DNA of 40,991 nucleotides from contig JAKEFK010000128.1 of assembly GCA_022616075.1 (NCBI GenBank), positions 1 to 40,991 of the forward strand, read 5' to 3'. Below the pieces are notes generated by a model. It ran no database searches. It had not been told where the DNA came from and saw only the letters and a program-made list of their open reading frames with translations. The first letter of the stretch is position 1; each line of letters opens with the position of its first letter. This document shows, in pieces, positions 27,523-36,580 of this stretch. The position numbers and the translations under genes were made by a program. Source of the DNA: a bacterium (lineage in GTDB: Bacteria; Acidobacteriota; HRBIN11; JAKEFK01).

Positions 27523-28677
27523 CTACAATTGACGGTTCTCTTCAAAAGGGACGAAGCGACCATTCTTTACGGTGACCACAGAAGTCCCACGGAACTCGGC
27601 GTCTCCCCGTGTGTTGAAAGTTATGGTACCTGTAATTCCCTTGAAATCCTTGACGGCAGCCAATGAATCTCGAATCTTCTGAGAGTCAGTTCCAGCTTTT
27701 TTCAGAACCTCAGCAAGGATGTACATTCCATCATAACTTTGGGCTGCCCAGGTGTCGGGCAGCTTGCCGGTTTTTGCCTTAAACTTTTGTGCAAAAGCCT
27801 GTACTCTGGGGTCACGTGATGTGGGTACAAAGAGACAAATATTGATTGCACCCTCCACTGCTAAACCCCCGAGTTCGATTGTCTTGTCCGTCACCGGCGC
27901 CTGATTTCCCATTAATACGACATGTTTGTTGAGGTCTTTCATTTGTCGTGCAACTTGAGCAAAATCTGCGTAGTATCCCCAAAACTGAATATGCGTTGCG
28001 TTGAGATTCCGAATCTTGATCAGTTGCGCACTCATATCTAGATCACCGCGTTTAAATTTCTCTACAGTAACCGGCGGCAATCCCAATTCTCTTAACCGTT
28101 CGGCAAAAATAAGCCCGGTGTTACCAAAAGCGCTGTCTTCAATCAGAAGGGCGACTTTCTCGGCGCGAAGCGTGTTTCCCACAAACTCAGCCATTTTCGT
28201 CGCCGCTATCTTGTCATTCATCGCGCTTCGGAAGGTCCATTTGGCATTGCCCTCGGTGATCTTTGGGAGGACTGCAACCGGTAATATCTGAGGGACATGA
28301 ACTTTTTCAAGAATATCCATGTACGCGGGAACATCCAAGCTAGCCGCCGACCCAATGATCACGGGAACTTTGTACTGATAAATCAACTTATTCACTGCAG
28401 TTACTGCTACTGGAGGTTCAGTTTTGGTGTCCTCCACTATGAGCTCCACTCTTCTTCCGTTTATTCCTCCAGCCTGGTTAATTTCAGCGATTGCGAGCAT
28501 AACTCCATCTCTTTGACTCAGACCAAAAGAGGCCCCATTTCCAGTTAAAGGTGCTGCCATGCCTATCGAGATAGGAGCATTTTGAGCTTTCTCGACTTGT
28601 CGGTTCTCGCGACAACCAAAGAAAAACAGGATGAGAAAGGGAAGCAAAAGCTGAACTGTGAAGCGACGGGACTTCAT
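27523..28677 (-). CDS. livK: Periplasmic amino-acid-type binding lipoprotein
   Basis: A 384-residue type I periplasmic binding protein of the LivK family. The lipoprotein signal ends LFFFGC, so it is anchored at the membrane. The mature part shows IGMAAPLTGNGASFG, the family's substrate-pocket start, then AEINQAGGINGRRVELIVED and WAAQSYDGMYIL. I take the ATG at 28677, with GGAGGG 8 bases upstream, rather than an ATG 33 bases earlier. It is the first gene of the operon. The ligand is unknown; the downstream ligase and carbamoyltransferase-like genes suggest an amino-acid derivative. Confidence 0.88.
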   Translation of the reverse strand: MKSRRFTVQLLLPFLILFFFGCRENRQVEKAQNAPISIGMAAPLTGNGASFGLSQRDGVMLAIAEINQAGGINGRRVELIVEDTKTEPPVAVTAVNKLIYQYKVPVIIGSAASLDVPAYMDILEKVHVPQILPVAVLPKITEGNAKWTFRSAMNDKIAATKMAEFVGNTLRAEKVALLIEDSAFGNTGLIFAERLRELGLPPVTVEKFKRGDLDMSAQLIKIRNLNATHIQFWGYYADFAQVARQMKDLNKHVVLMGNQAPVTDKTIELGGLAVEGAINICLFVPTSRDPRVQAFAQKFKAKTGKLPDTWAAQSYDGMYILAEVLKKAGTDSQKIRDSLAAVKDFKGITGTITFNTRGDAEFRGTSVVTVKNGRFVPFEENRQL

Positions 28678-29017
28678 ATTGAACCCTCCAGATAAGTTAT
28701 CTCGATACACTATCCTCTGATATAGAGTTATTTGGAGTTAGCCACAATGAGAAACTAACCGATTCCAGCGCAAAGAATTTGCGAATTGGGGGTTCCTCGA
28801 ACCAAATTCTATTTGGGTAATCTATACACACAAAAGCAAAGATAAGCTATTCATTTGTAAATTGTTAGCGGCAACCCACCTGTCAATTCAGAAGCCGGAT
28901 TCTTGCAGATTCATTGATTCACTCCAAGATTCTCTATGTCGGCAACATTATGGAAATGACTTCGGCTTACTGGTATCCTAAGAATTCGCCAAAATCGACA
29001 GAATCGAAGAGCTTCAT
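28678..29017. promoter_or_regulatory. Divergent promoter region with two palindromes
   Basis: About 340 bases between the leftward Liv operon and the rightward thioesterase gene; no gene inside. A perfect palindrome AGATAAGTTATCT (28690-28702) lies just upstream of the livK ribosome binding site, where a bound protein or a hairpin could block expression. A second, CGCAAAGAATTTGCG (28769-28783), lies further up and looks like a dimeric operator. A weak leftward -10/-35 pair (TTGTGG, 17 bases, TATATC) lies between them. Regulator identity is unknown. Confidence 0.4.
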
Positions 29018-29476
29018 TTGAAAAACAAAGCTATCAATAAAGAGCCTCTAGATTCCCCCTCAAAAGTCCCATCGGGAACGCTATCTCATATTCGCGTGAG
29101 GTATTCAGAAACGGACGCACAGGGGATCGTCTACCATGGCCAATTCTTCACCTACTTCGAGGTTGGAAGATTAGATTTGTTGCTTTCTATTGTCGGGAAC
29201 GCCGAGCACGCCGGGAAAATTTGGGAAAAATTGGCCATTGTCTCAGCCCAGTGCGATTATAAGAGGGCAATACAGTTTCCAGATATTATTGATGTGGAAA
29301 CACGCGTTACAAAGGTCGGCAAAACAAGCTTCCAATTCGGCTATCGAATACATAATTCCGAGAGAAACCTTGTTGCGGAAGGTCAGACCACTCTCGTTTA
29401 CACAAATCGAAATAACGTCCCGTCCATAATTCCGTTCAATTTTCGTCAAAAGCTCTTGGAAAGGCTGCAGAACTAG
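29018..29476 (+). CDS. 4-hydroxybenzoyl-CoA-type acyl-CoA thioesterase (hot-dog fold)
   Basis: A 152-residue YbgC/FadM-like thioesterase. The motif RYSETDAQGIVYHGQFFTYFE carries the catalytic Asp and the hot-dog helix. DVETRVTKVGKTSFQFGYRI and the final strand AEGQTTLVYTN are also typical. It should hydrolyse acyl-CoA thioesters in the cytoplasm. The start is TTG, since no ATG lies between it and the domain; GAAGAG is the nearest ribosome-binding candidate. It is divergent from the Liv operon. Confidence 0.88.
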   Translation: MKNKAINKEPLDSPSKVPSGTLSHIRVRYSETDAQGIVYHGQFFTYFEVGRLDLLLSIVGNAEHAGKIWEKLAIVSAQCDYKRAIQFPDIIDVETRVTKVGKTSFQFGYRIHNSERNLVAEGQTTLVYTNRNNVPSIIPFNFRQKLLERLQN

Positions 29477-29520
29477 ATTGATGATTTGTGTAGGGATCGG
29501 AACTGTCATTCCGTCCAAAG

Positions 29521-32094
29521 TTATTTTTTAGTCACTATCACCGCGTCGTCGATCAAGAACGTTGTCTGCTTGGAGCCATTTTCGCTGCCGTAAAACCGGA
29601 TGCGAATCGTTTGCCCTTTGAAGCCTGAAAGGTCAAAGGATTTCTTTGCATAAGTGGATGATTTATTCAGGTTGCTGTATATACGCAAGGTTTTCAGCAG
29701 ATTTCCCGACCTGTTCAGGATCTGGACTTTCAATTTGTCGTTCGAATTTGTGGTGGTTGTTTCTGCTGTAACAACTTGTAAATAGAAGCTCAGGGTTGCG
29801 TTGCAGGCGTTTGATGGGATCGTGATCTGCTGATAGAGCCAGCTGGTGCTGGATGTCCCTTTTCCGTTGAGCTGCGCCTTCCAGCTTCCGCGCCTTGCCG
29901 GATATTTCACGCCACTGTTGATAATGCCTGATGATTTGACGGACCACTTTACGTTGCCGCTTTCAAGGCCCGGATTCTTCAACAATTGTGACGTGATTCC
30001 GCATGTCGTTGTGAAATTCCATTCGGAACTGTAGGCGCTTTTGCCGCAGGAATTCGTTCCACGCACTCTCCAGTAATATTTTCCGGGCGTAAGGCCCGGC
30101 GAAACAGTCCAGGATGTTCCCGATGTCTTAGCAGATCTCACGAAATTTGAAAAAGCTGAGTCGGCGGCAACTTGAATCTCGTAGGACGTTGCACCGGAAG
30201 CGGAAGTCCATTTCAGTGTTGCACTGGTAGAGATACCAGTAGACCCATTGGAAGGGCTGATAAGCGAAGGAACGGATGGGAGCGTACAGCCGGCAGATTT
30301 TGTTTGGAAATTCCAGGCTTGCGTAAAGCTCCCGTTGACGCAACTGTTTTCTGCACGAACTCGCCACCAGTAGTTGGTTGCATTCGCAAGAGAAGGAGAA
30401 ATAGTCCAAGTTGTGCCACTGACAGTCTGCGCACGAACGACGTTCCCAAATGACGTATCGCCTGCAACTTGAACATAATATGAGGTTGCGCCCGTTGAAG
30501 CCGACCAATCGAGTGCGGGTGCAGTTGTTGTACCCGCAGCACCATTAGCAGGACTGACAAGCGCAGGAGCAGCGGGAGTGCTGCACTGCTTTGTCTGAAA
30601 AGTCCATGTCTGACTGAAAGCGCTTTGCGAGCAGGAATTTTCGCCGCGCACATGCCACCAGTAGGTTGTGCCAGTCGCAAGCCCCGGGGTGATTGCCCAG
30701 GACGTTCCTGTGGTGCTTTGCGAACGAACAATATTGTTAAATGAAGAATCCGTTGCTACTTCGACTCTGTAACTTGTCGCGTTGGAAGCGGCCGACCAAT
30801 CCAAAGTTGCAGTGGTTGAAATACCTGTGGATCCATTCGCTGGACTTACTGGAGATGGAACACCAGAAGAACTACAGCTGGGCGGTTGTTTCCATCCGGC
30901 CGCAATAGGCGCTTCGTAATTTAGAGCACGGTGATTATCCGCTTCATCAGGAATTCCAGTAGGATCGCCATTGTTGTTAATGTTCGGGTTGCTAAAATAA
31001 GTGATCTGGCAGCACAAAATTCCCTTATCCTGGCATTCATCGGGATACGCCATAATCGTGTACCACCCGCCGTTGCATACCGGATCGATGAACTCCAGAT
31101 GAACAAGACCATGGCTGTAAGGAAATGGATTTGAACCAGGATTCACATACTTGTCATGATTGCCTCCGAGGCAGTGGCCGACTTCATGCGTGAAATCGTA
31201 AGGAGTGACGCATCCCTGCTCAACCACCACGCTAAAGGGACCGACCTGATTTGCCTTTCCGCATCCGTTTGCATCCTTGACCCACATGCTGACGAGATCA
31301 GCACTATACTGATCTCGCAGCGCAGCTATCTGAGAGTTGTTTGATAGGTGCTGTAAATCTGTGTCAACGGAACCCGATTCAGTGATGCTCGTTTGTCCTG
31401 AGTAAACAAGCCGAAGTTGTGCATTGACCTGGCTATCAGAGAAGATTCGATTTGCGGTTGCAACTGCATTGTGAATTTCGCTGTTAATAGAGCCGTTAGC
31501 GCGAGCAGCTGTGTAGACAATCATTATGTCGATCGTTGACGCGGATGCAGCTTCCTGAAAAGACGACAAATCGCGTGAAGTAGATTGCTCGCGTGATTGC
31601 AACCGGTCTGGAACGTCATTATGCCTGCGCCAATGTTGTTGATTGAGTTCGCGAATTACATAAAGGCCGTCAGTAACACGATGGATCTGATACATTCGAC
31701 CGCTCACATTCACGTGACCTTCAGCGACACTGCCTTCTACGACAAGAACAACCAGGCTGAATCTCGCTTCTGGGACATATCCAATCCAGGTAAAGCTGGA
31801 TTGTGAGCGGCGGTAGAATTTCGTGTTGACGGAAAGGAATGATGCATCCCTGAAAAACGGGAGATCAATGGTCTTCGCCGGCTCTGATCCGGCTAATAAC
31901 CGGTCCGCCTTTAAGATAGCAAACCGATGGCGAAGTATCATGGGATTACTTCGTTCGCTAGCATCAAGAGCTGACCGGGAAGCGCTGTCCGGTTCAAACA
32001 GAACTTGCGTGCCCGAGTTTGCATTACTTGACCAGCATGGCAGGCAAATGATCGTGAGAACCAAAATAATTGTGAGCTGAATCAGGTTTCTCAT
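29521..32094 (-). CDS. Secreted metzincin metalloprotease with Fn3-like repeats
   Basis: An 857-residue secreted protein with a signal peptide (about 1-24) and a propeptide-like region to about 185. The reprolysin-like domain (about 187-400) has zinc site HEVGHCLGGNHD (H303, E304, H307, H313, D314) and Met-turn WYTIMAYPDE. Three Fn3-like repeats follow (about 410-700), each starting SPANG or SPSNG and containing W(S/T)xA(S/T).ATSY and YWW.VRxENSC; the repeats also show in the DNA. The C-terminal 150 residues look like a jelly-roll/P-domain-like adhesion or secretion domain. Likely an extracellular protease, perhaps exported by type II secretion, whose GspF-like component is encoded 660 bases away. 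Confidence 0.88.
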   Translation of the reverse strand: MRNLIQLTIILVLTIICLPCWSSNANSGTQVLFEPDSASRSALDASERSNPMILRHRFAILKADRLLAGSEPAKTIDLPFFRDASFLSVNTKFYRRSQSSFTWIGYVPEARFSLVVLVVEGSVAEGHVNVSGRMYQIHRVTDGLYVIRELNQQHWRRHNDVPDRLQSREQSTSRDLSSFQEAASASTIDIMIVYTAARANGSINSEIHNAVATANRIFSDSQVNAQLRLVYSGQTSITESGSVDTDLQHLSNNSQIAALRDQYSADLVSMWVKDANGCGKANQVGPFSVVVEQGCVTPYDFTHEVGHCLGGNHDKYVNPGSNPFPYSHGLVHLEFIDPVCNGGWYTIMAYPDECQDKGILCCQITYFSNPNINNNGDPTGIPDEADNHRALNYEAPIAAGWKQPPSCSSSGVPSPVSPANGSTGISTTATLDWSAASNATSYRVEVATDSSFNNIVRSQSTTGTSWAITPGLATGTTYWWHVRGENSCSQSAFSQTWTFQTKQCSTPAAPALVSPANGAAGTTTAPALDWSASTGATSYYVQVAGDTSFGNVVRAQTVSGTTWTISPSLANATNYWWRVRAENSCVNGSFTQAWNFQTKSAGCTLPSVPSLISPSNGSTGISTSATLKWTSASGATSYEIQVAADSAFSNFVRSAKTSGTSWTVSPGLTPGKYYWRVRGTNSCGKSAYSSEWNFTTTCGITSQLLKNPGLESGNVKWSVKSSGIINSGVKYPARRGSWKAQLNGKGTSSTSWLYQQITIPSNACNATLSFYLQVVTAETTTTNSNDKLKVQILNRSGNLLKTLRIYSNLNKSSTYAKKSFDLSGFKGQTIRIRFYGSENGSKQTTFLIDDAVIVTKK

Positions 32095-32154
32095 GCGTTT
32101 CGCATCCTATTCTTGCTGTAAGGACTAACCATTCCTTTCCTTTACTCACCTTCG

Positions 32155-32193
32155 TTTGCGAGACTTTCTTTTCGTTTCACGAAGTCTTCGCAA
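32155..32193. repeat. Imperfect inverted repeat between the protease and hypothetical genes
   Basis: TTTGCGAGACTTTC (32155-32168) pairs with GAAGTCTTCGCAA (32181-32193) across a 12-base loop, with one bulge. It lies in a 150-base gap after a leftward gene and before the leftward protease gene. It could end transcription or act in mRNA processing. It lacks a strong U-run on the minus strand, so a classical terminator is doubtful. Confidence 0.4.
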
Positions 32194-32244
32194 TTTCTCT
32201 CGCACGACAACTTCAACAAGATCGACCTTTGACACTGAAATGAT

Positions 32245-32682
32245 TCACACTTGCGCCAAACTCAACGAAGGCTCTGCGTCTCGCGAATCCGCAAGCGAGT
32301 CACGATCCACAAGAACTGATTCTTCTTTCACGGCAGACGATGAATCAGTCAGATTGATACGAAAGCGATCTACGGCCTCATCTCTCACTTCATCGAACAC
32401 ACCAAAGCTACCCAATAGAAGCGGTGTTCCCTTTCGGCGAGGAGCGAGAGATGTTACGATGCGCACCAAACAGTAGCGGGCGCGCCATCCCACAAACTCC
32501 ATTGGCGGAGGTGAAGTGCCACAGTTTGAAGCTGGCAGATAAAGATAGATGACCCCTGAGGGCTCTGATATCAGGAGCTGACGCGCAGCCGATTCCGCAG
32601 CACGGAAAGTTTTGAAGACACCTAATCTCTGCGGCAGCTCATCCTTCTCAAATGTCGAACCGGTCGTGTAATAAAATCTCAT
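32245..32682 (-). CDS. Hypothetical protein between protease and GspF genes
   Basis: A 145-residue protein of no recognised family. The first 100 residues look like a compact alpha/beta fold with a Pro-rich loop (NCGTSPPPMEF). The end is acidic and Ser/Asp-rich (about 112-145) and probably disordered. There is no signal peptide. It starts 75 bases after the GspF-like gene, behind an A-rich leader, and may be cotranscribed with it. No function is assigned. Confidence 0.6.
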   Translation of the reverse strand: MRFYYTTGSTFEKDELPQRLGVFKTFRAAESAARQLLISEPSGVIYLYLPASNCGTSPPPMEFVGWRARYCLVRIVTSLAPRRKGTPLLLGSFGVFDEVRDEAVDRFRINLTDSSSAVKEESVLVDRDSLADSRDAEPSLSLAQV

Positions 32683-32685
32683 GAT

Positions 32686-32760
32686 TTTTTCTCTTCTTTT
32701 TTGGTGAGCATTTTATGGTTCTTCTTTTTCTTCTTGTTTGTTTTTTATTTTTTTTTTTTA
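32686..32760. repeat. Low-complexity T-rich (A-rich on minus) stretch
   Basis: About 75 bases almost wholly of T with few C and G on the plus strand, including an uninterrupted T-run just after the GspF-like stop (about 32748-32759). On the transcribed minus strand it is an A-rich leader to the next gene. No hairpin precedes it. Such runs are prone to length errors in sequencing. Confidence 0.6.
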
Positions 32761-34068
32761 GTCGATCATGTTGATCAAGTTGAACAACGGGCTGTACAGG
32801 CTGACGACCGTGAATCCGACCAGAAGCCCGATGACAACAATGATCGCGGGCTCAATGACTGCAGAGAACTGCTTGATGCGCGCTTCCACTTCTGCTTCAT
32901 ACATTTGTGCAACGTTCTGGAGCATCTCTTCCATCCTGCCGGTCTTGGCCCCGACCTTTACGCTGGTTTTGAAGAACTGCCGGAACGCGTAATGCTGTTC
33001 TATCGCTTCCTCCAGACCCATTCCTTTTCGTATCGGTTCGATCATGCCCAAGAGCGCTTCCTTGTGCTTCATCAGACTTGCGGACTTTGCTCCAAGCTCC
33101 AGAGATCTATGAAATGTCTGGCCGGCGCTTACGAGCGTTCCCATGCTGCGCGAAACGAGCGCAAGTGATGACTTTTCCATGATTTCGCGAAGCAATCGCC
33201 ATTTGCAGAGATATCGCTCGATCACTCGCTTTCCTTTTTCGGTGCGACAGTATCGCCGAAAGGCAAACACGCCAGCTGTTACTCCTGCTGCGATCAGAAC
33301 GATCCAGCGCGCAATAAACTTCGATATGCCCATGGTGATTCTGGTCATCAACGGGAGCTGTGCACCAAGTTCGGCATACATGCTTGCAAAGGTCGGCATT
33401 ACCTTCCAGTAAATAACCAGTAGCACAAGTGATCCGACAAGAATCAAAATCGCGGGATAAATCATCGCCTGTTTCAGCGTGCGCTGAAGGTTCCCCGCGC
33501 TTTCAGCTCTGCGGTATAAGACTTCCATCATTTCGGGAAGCTTTCCGGCTTCTTCTCCTGATTGCACGAGCGCAAGAAAAACTGGATCGAATACACCAGG
33601 ATGCCTGCTGAAGGCTTCTGAAACAGTCATACCTTTTTGGAGATCCTTCATGATGATTGAAAGTGCCTGCCGGAAATTTTTGTTTTCGCTTTCTTCCAGA
33701 ATATTTTCGATTGCTTCGATCGGAACCATTCCGGAATCCAATTGCTGACCGAACTGCTTGCAGAAAATCGCAAGCTCCAGATTGGATACTTTTCCCGCTC
33801 CCGTTACGGGAGTGTTATCCCGCAATGCGCGGACGCTGATTACGCGAAGGCCACGTTTATGAAAAATCTTTTGTGCGTGTTCAACCGTGGTTGCCTGAAC
33901 ATGAAGTTCCTGCCGCTCTCCTTTCTTTGTATAGGGTTCGACAATCGCCTTAAATAATGTCAGTGTGGGAAGAGCCTGCGTTTGTTGTTCGGTTTTCTTG
34001 AAAGGAAAAGGAAGTTCGCCAATAAAACCCTTCAAAGTCCTTTTTGCTGTCTCGATCGTCCCCTGCAT
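32758..34068 (-). CDS. GspF/PilC-family inner-membrane platform protein
   Basis: A 436-residue protein of the type II secretion / type IV pilus platform family. An N-terminal GspF-type domain (about 45-100) with TTVEHAQKIFHKRGLRVISV precedes two T2SSF domains (about 105-230 and 305-430). The first has FCKQFGQQLDSGMVPIEAI and FLALVQSGEEAGKLPEMM; the second has VSRSMGTLVSAGQTFHRSL and SVKVGAKTGRMEEML. Membrane helices lie at about 205-225, 255-275 and 408-428. It should recruit the assembly ATPase. No ATPase, pilin or secretin gene is in the window, so it is an orphan here, or the rest lies elsewhere. Confidence 0.92.
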   Translation of the reverse strand: MQGTIETAKRTLKGFIGELPFPFKKTEQQTQALPTLTLFKAIVEPYTKKGERQELHVQATTVEHAQKIFHKRGLRVISVRALRDNTPVTGAGKVSNLELAIFCKQFGQQLDSGMVPIEAIENILEESENKNFRQALSIIMKDLQKGMTVSEAFSRHPGVFDPVFLALVQSGEEAGKLPEMMEVLYRRAESAGNLQRTLKQAMIYPAILILVGSLVLLVIYWKVMPTFASMYAELGAQLPLMTRITMGISKFIARWIVLIAAGVTAGVFAFRRYCRTEKGKRVIERYLCKWRLLREIMEKSSLALVSRSMGTLVSAGQTFHRSLELGAKSASLMKHKEALLGMIEPIRKGMGLEEAIEQHYAFRQFFKTSVKVGAKTGRMEEMLQNVAQMYEAEVEARIKQFSAVIEPAIIVVIGLLVGFTVVSLYSPLFNLINMID

Positions 34069-34102
34069 AAGCCCAACTCCTCTGGTATTTATTTCTCAAT
34101 AA

Positions 34103-34129
34103 GCCGTATCTCGTTTTTGAGATACCGGC
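34103..34129. repeat. Hairpin in the gap before the GspF-like gene
   Basis: GCC-GTATCTC, a six-base loop, then GAGATAC-C-GGC: a perfect 7-bp stem extended by 3 bp past a one-base bulge. It sits 35 bases upstream of the GspF-like start, in a 210-base gene-free gap (34069-34278), the rest of which holds nothing I recognise. It may be an operator or leader structure. No U-run follows, so it is not a classical terminator. Confidence 0.4.
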
Positions 34130-34278
34130 ATCCCAATTTGCATATATCCCGCTTAACGGATCTCTTCAGCTCCTGATTCCCATTCATGCGAAGCAAAATG
34201 GCGGAGCAAGAGCTATGCCAAATTGTTTTGTTGAATGCAGGATGGGACTTCCTGTCGCTGGCGGAATGAATCCAGAGT

Positions 34279-34932
34279 TTATTGATCTAAATGGGTCTTA
34301 TGAATCGTGGCGAGTCTAGCTTTGTGAAGACTGTCTGACAATCTCTTATCCGGAACAAAACCGATCTTATTTTCAGATATCGTTAAATTGATTAAGAGGC
34401 CTGCATGTTCATAATATTTGCACGCATCTGCAACATCCTGTTTGTGCTCTTCGCTCAGTTTGGAAATGTCTACCAGAATTCCGCCATCGGGCGTCGCGCT
34501 AATGAGTTCAGCTTTATCCGCAGCGCTTGGAACATCGAATAATACGCTGTCCAGCGCCAAATCAATCAGGTTTTGAGTTGCAGATTCTTTGGCTGTGTCC
34601 CAGTCTTCGTTGGAGATGAGTTTAAAATAGGCACCAACAACGTGACTATCGTTGCGCTGGCAGTAAAACGCGCAATCCATGAAATATGAGTCCGCGTGAA
34701 AGTCGTATCCAGGGCCTGAATAATGCATTCGGGAGTCACAGGTTTCACAGAACGGATGATCAGGAGATGTATCCCCACACTCGTTCCGATACCATTTCTC
34801 CGGCGCAATCTTGATCTGGAGTCGGATGGTCAAGCCGCAAAGCGGACAGCGAAAACGAGAGTTCCCGATGGAGTGCATTTCCGTGCGCATCCGCGCACAG
34901 GCGCAAGTTACCAGGTCCTGGCTGATGATCAT
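34279..34932 (-). CDS. Zinc-ribbon hypothetical protein
   Basis: A 217-residue protein with an N-terminal zinc-binding region: a CAC near the start, CPLC at about 30 and CETC at about 61, likely one or two ribbons. The C-terminal 150 residues are a helical/beta region with no known family. I start at ATG 34932; an ATG 9 bases earlier is possible. The start codon and first codons lie inside the left copy of the 60-bp direct repeat, and the right copy carries the same ATGATCATCAG followed by TAG, a dead copy of this gene's 5' end. Confidence 0.6.
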   Translation of the reverse strand: MIISQDLVTCACARMRTEMHSIGNSRFRCPLCGLTIRLQIKIAPEKWYRNECGDTSPDHPFCETCDSRMHYSGPGYDFHADSYFMDCAFYCQRNDSHVVGAYFKLISNEDWDTAKESATQNLIDLALDSVLFDVPSAADKAELISATPDGGILVDISKLSEEHKQDVADACKYYEHAGLLINLTISENKIGFVPDKRLSDSLHKARLATIHKTHLDQ

Positions 34933-34981
34933 CTGTTCCAAGTATAAAGGAAGGAGAAAGGGAAAGCAGCAGTTCCCTCGC
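34922..34981 (+). repeat. 60-bp direct repeat, left copy
   Basis: It matches 38178-38237 on the same strand, ungapped, at 54 of 60 positions. The last 36 bases (34946-34981) are identical. It covers the leader and first codons of the leftward zinc-ribbon gene. The two copies bracket the TIR and PIN-AbiV genes. Confidence 0.85.
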
Positions 34982-35132
34982 TGTCAAACGAAATTGAGGA
35001 AAATCTAAAGAGGAGATAAGAGAAAAATGAAAGTCTGCCGCGATTAACATGTGTTTCGTTTGTTATTATAGTTATGGCGATTTCGTTCTCCGCTATACTT
35101 GATTTGAAGAAACGGGTCGTACTCAAACACAT

Positions 35133-36427
35133 ATGAATGATAGAGATCTTCATCGAGCGTTAAAGACAGAGATTCTAGGAGAAACTGCATCTGGGGGTGT
35201 CAATTTCGTTGTGGCAAAACTTCAATGGAGCAAGGACGATATCGGCTGGAGTCTACATGCTTCGCCTCGATCTTACGGTTTATCCGGATATCAACTCACG
35301 GATTTCCTGAGTCACTTGGGTTTACCCGCAGCGTCTGTCCATTTTTTGGCGGCCAGGAATGTTATTCCCGTTGGGTTGATCTGAATTTTGACATTAATAC
35401 GTTCGCAGTTGTTTTCGATGGCGCATTTCACAACGTAACGGCTGCGCAGGGTGACCTCCAAAGATGCGGATTCTTTTTTGCCCAGCCCGAGGGTTGGGGA
35501 TACTTCTTCGGGCGCCATTCAAGTGGTGGTCGCCACGACCGCCAAATGTCCGGTGATGGTCATACTGCGATGACAACCAAATTCATGAAGCAATCTGAAG
35601 ATGAGGTTTTTCAATACAAGTTTACCTGGCTTGAAACCGGATATGAGAAAGGATGGGTAATACATTACGGCCCGAAGCATCCGCCAATGTCCTCAGAACT
35701 TCAGAGTGCCTTTCAGTTTCTTGGAATGCAACATTTTCCGCAATGTCCGGAATACGATTTCGAATCGTGTGATTGGCGATCTATTGCCTTTAAGTCCAGA
35801 GGAGATGCTCCTTGGGATAGCAATGCTCAGAACGCCCACGGATGGTTCGATTCGCATGCACAATACTTTTCACCGGGAGTGCAAAGGTTGCTAACTGCCA
35901 ATGCAGAGATTGAAAAAGTCGGCTTAACTTTCTTGCCATTTCCAAAACCCGAAGTACGACTTAACAGAGATCTTGAGAAAAAAACTGTACGCCCAAAGTC
36001 CAAGACCAAAACACAAGACCTGAATCAATTCGACGTTGCTATTTCCTTCGCTGCGACTGAACGCGAACATGCCGAAAGATTGGCCACTATGCTGAGAGAT
36101 GCCGGTTTTGCAGTATTTTATGACGATTTCTATACGGAATACCTTTGGGGAAAGAATCTCTTCGACACGTTTGACGAGATTTTCAGGAAGCGTGCTCGTT
36201 TTTGCGTGATTTTTGTTTCAAAAGATTACAAAGAACGAATCTGGACCGATCATGAAAGACAAAGCGCTCAGGCGCGTGCACTAAATGAAAAAGGCAAGGA
36301 ATATATTTTGCCTATAAAAGTAGATGACGCCGAGCTTGATGGAATGCCTCCTACAATTGGCTATCTTCCACTTGATAAAGGCATCGACAAAATAGCCGAA
36401 CTGCTGATCAAGAAATTGAATTCCTGA
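35133..36427 (+). CDS. TIR-domain protein, split by a -1 frameshift at a slippery T-run
   Basis: The intact product would be about 431 residues. An N-terminal region of unknown family (1-280, rich in aromatic residues) precedes a C-terminal TIR domain (about 300-426). The TIR domain begins FDVAISFAATEREHAERL and has AVFYDDF, VIFVSKDY and IWTDHERQSA with the candidate catalytic Glu (about 375), as in NAD-cleaving TIRs. From the ATG at 35133 the frame ends at 35384, while the TIR part is open in the -1 frame from 35225. Both frames give sensible protein only if joined at TTTTTTG (35342-35348), where -1 slippage or one missing T gives ...VHFFGGQE. TIR effectors are common in anti-phage defence, and the AbiV and PIN genes nearby support that. 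Confidence 0.8.
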
Positions 36428-36580
36428 AACTTCAGCCTGACCGCAGTTACAACACTATTCATCCCTGTGTATCCAAAGATGGCGAATGGCGGCAAGGATG
36501 GCTGACAAATCAGCGACTGAAAAGCTCGTTGTTCAATCTCCAAATAACGCCAGATCGGCGAGTTAAGCAAAGAAAGACCC

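Noticed and set aside
29663-30731. Long alternative frames inside the metzincin's Fn3 repeat region
   Set aside because: They are shadows of the repeated protein-coding DNA; the repeats explain their length.
29521-32094. Repeated DNA blocks that could be taken for a CRISPR-like array
   Set aside because: The repeats are about 100 residues apart in protein, imperfect, in frame and encode Fn3-like domains.
34103-34129. Hairpin before the GspF-like gene as a terminator of the zinc-ribbon gene
   Set aside because: No U-run follows on the minus strand, so only a hairpin is reported.
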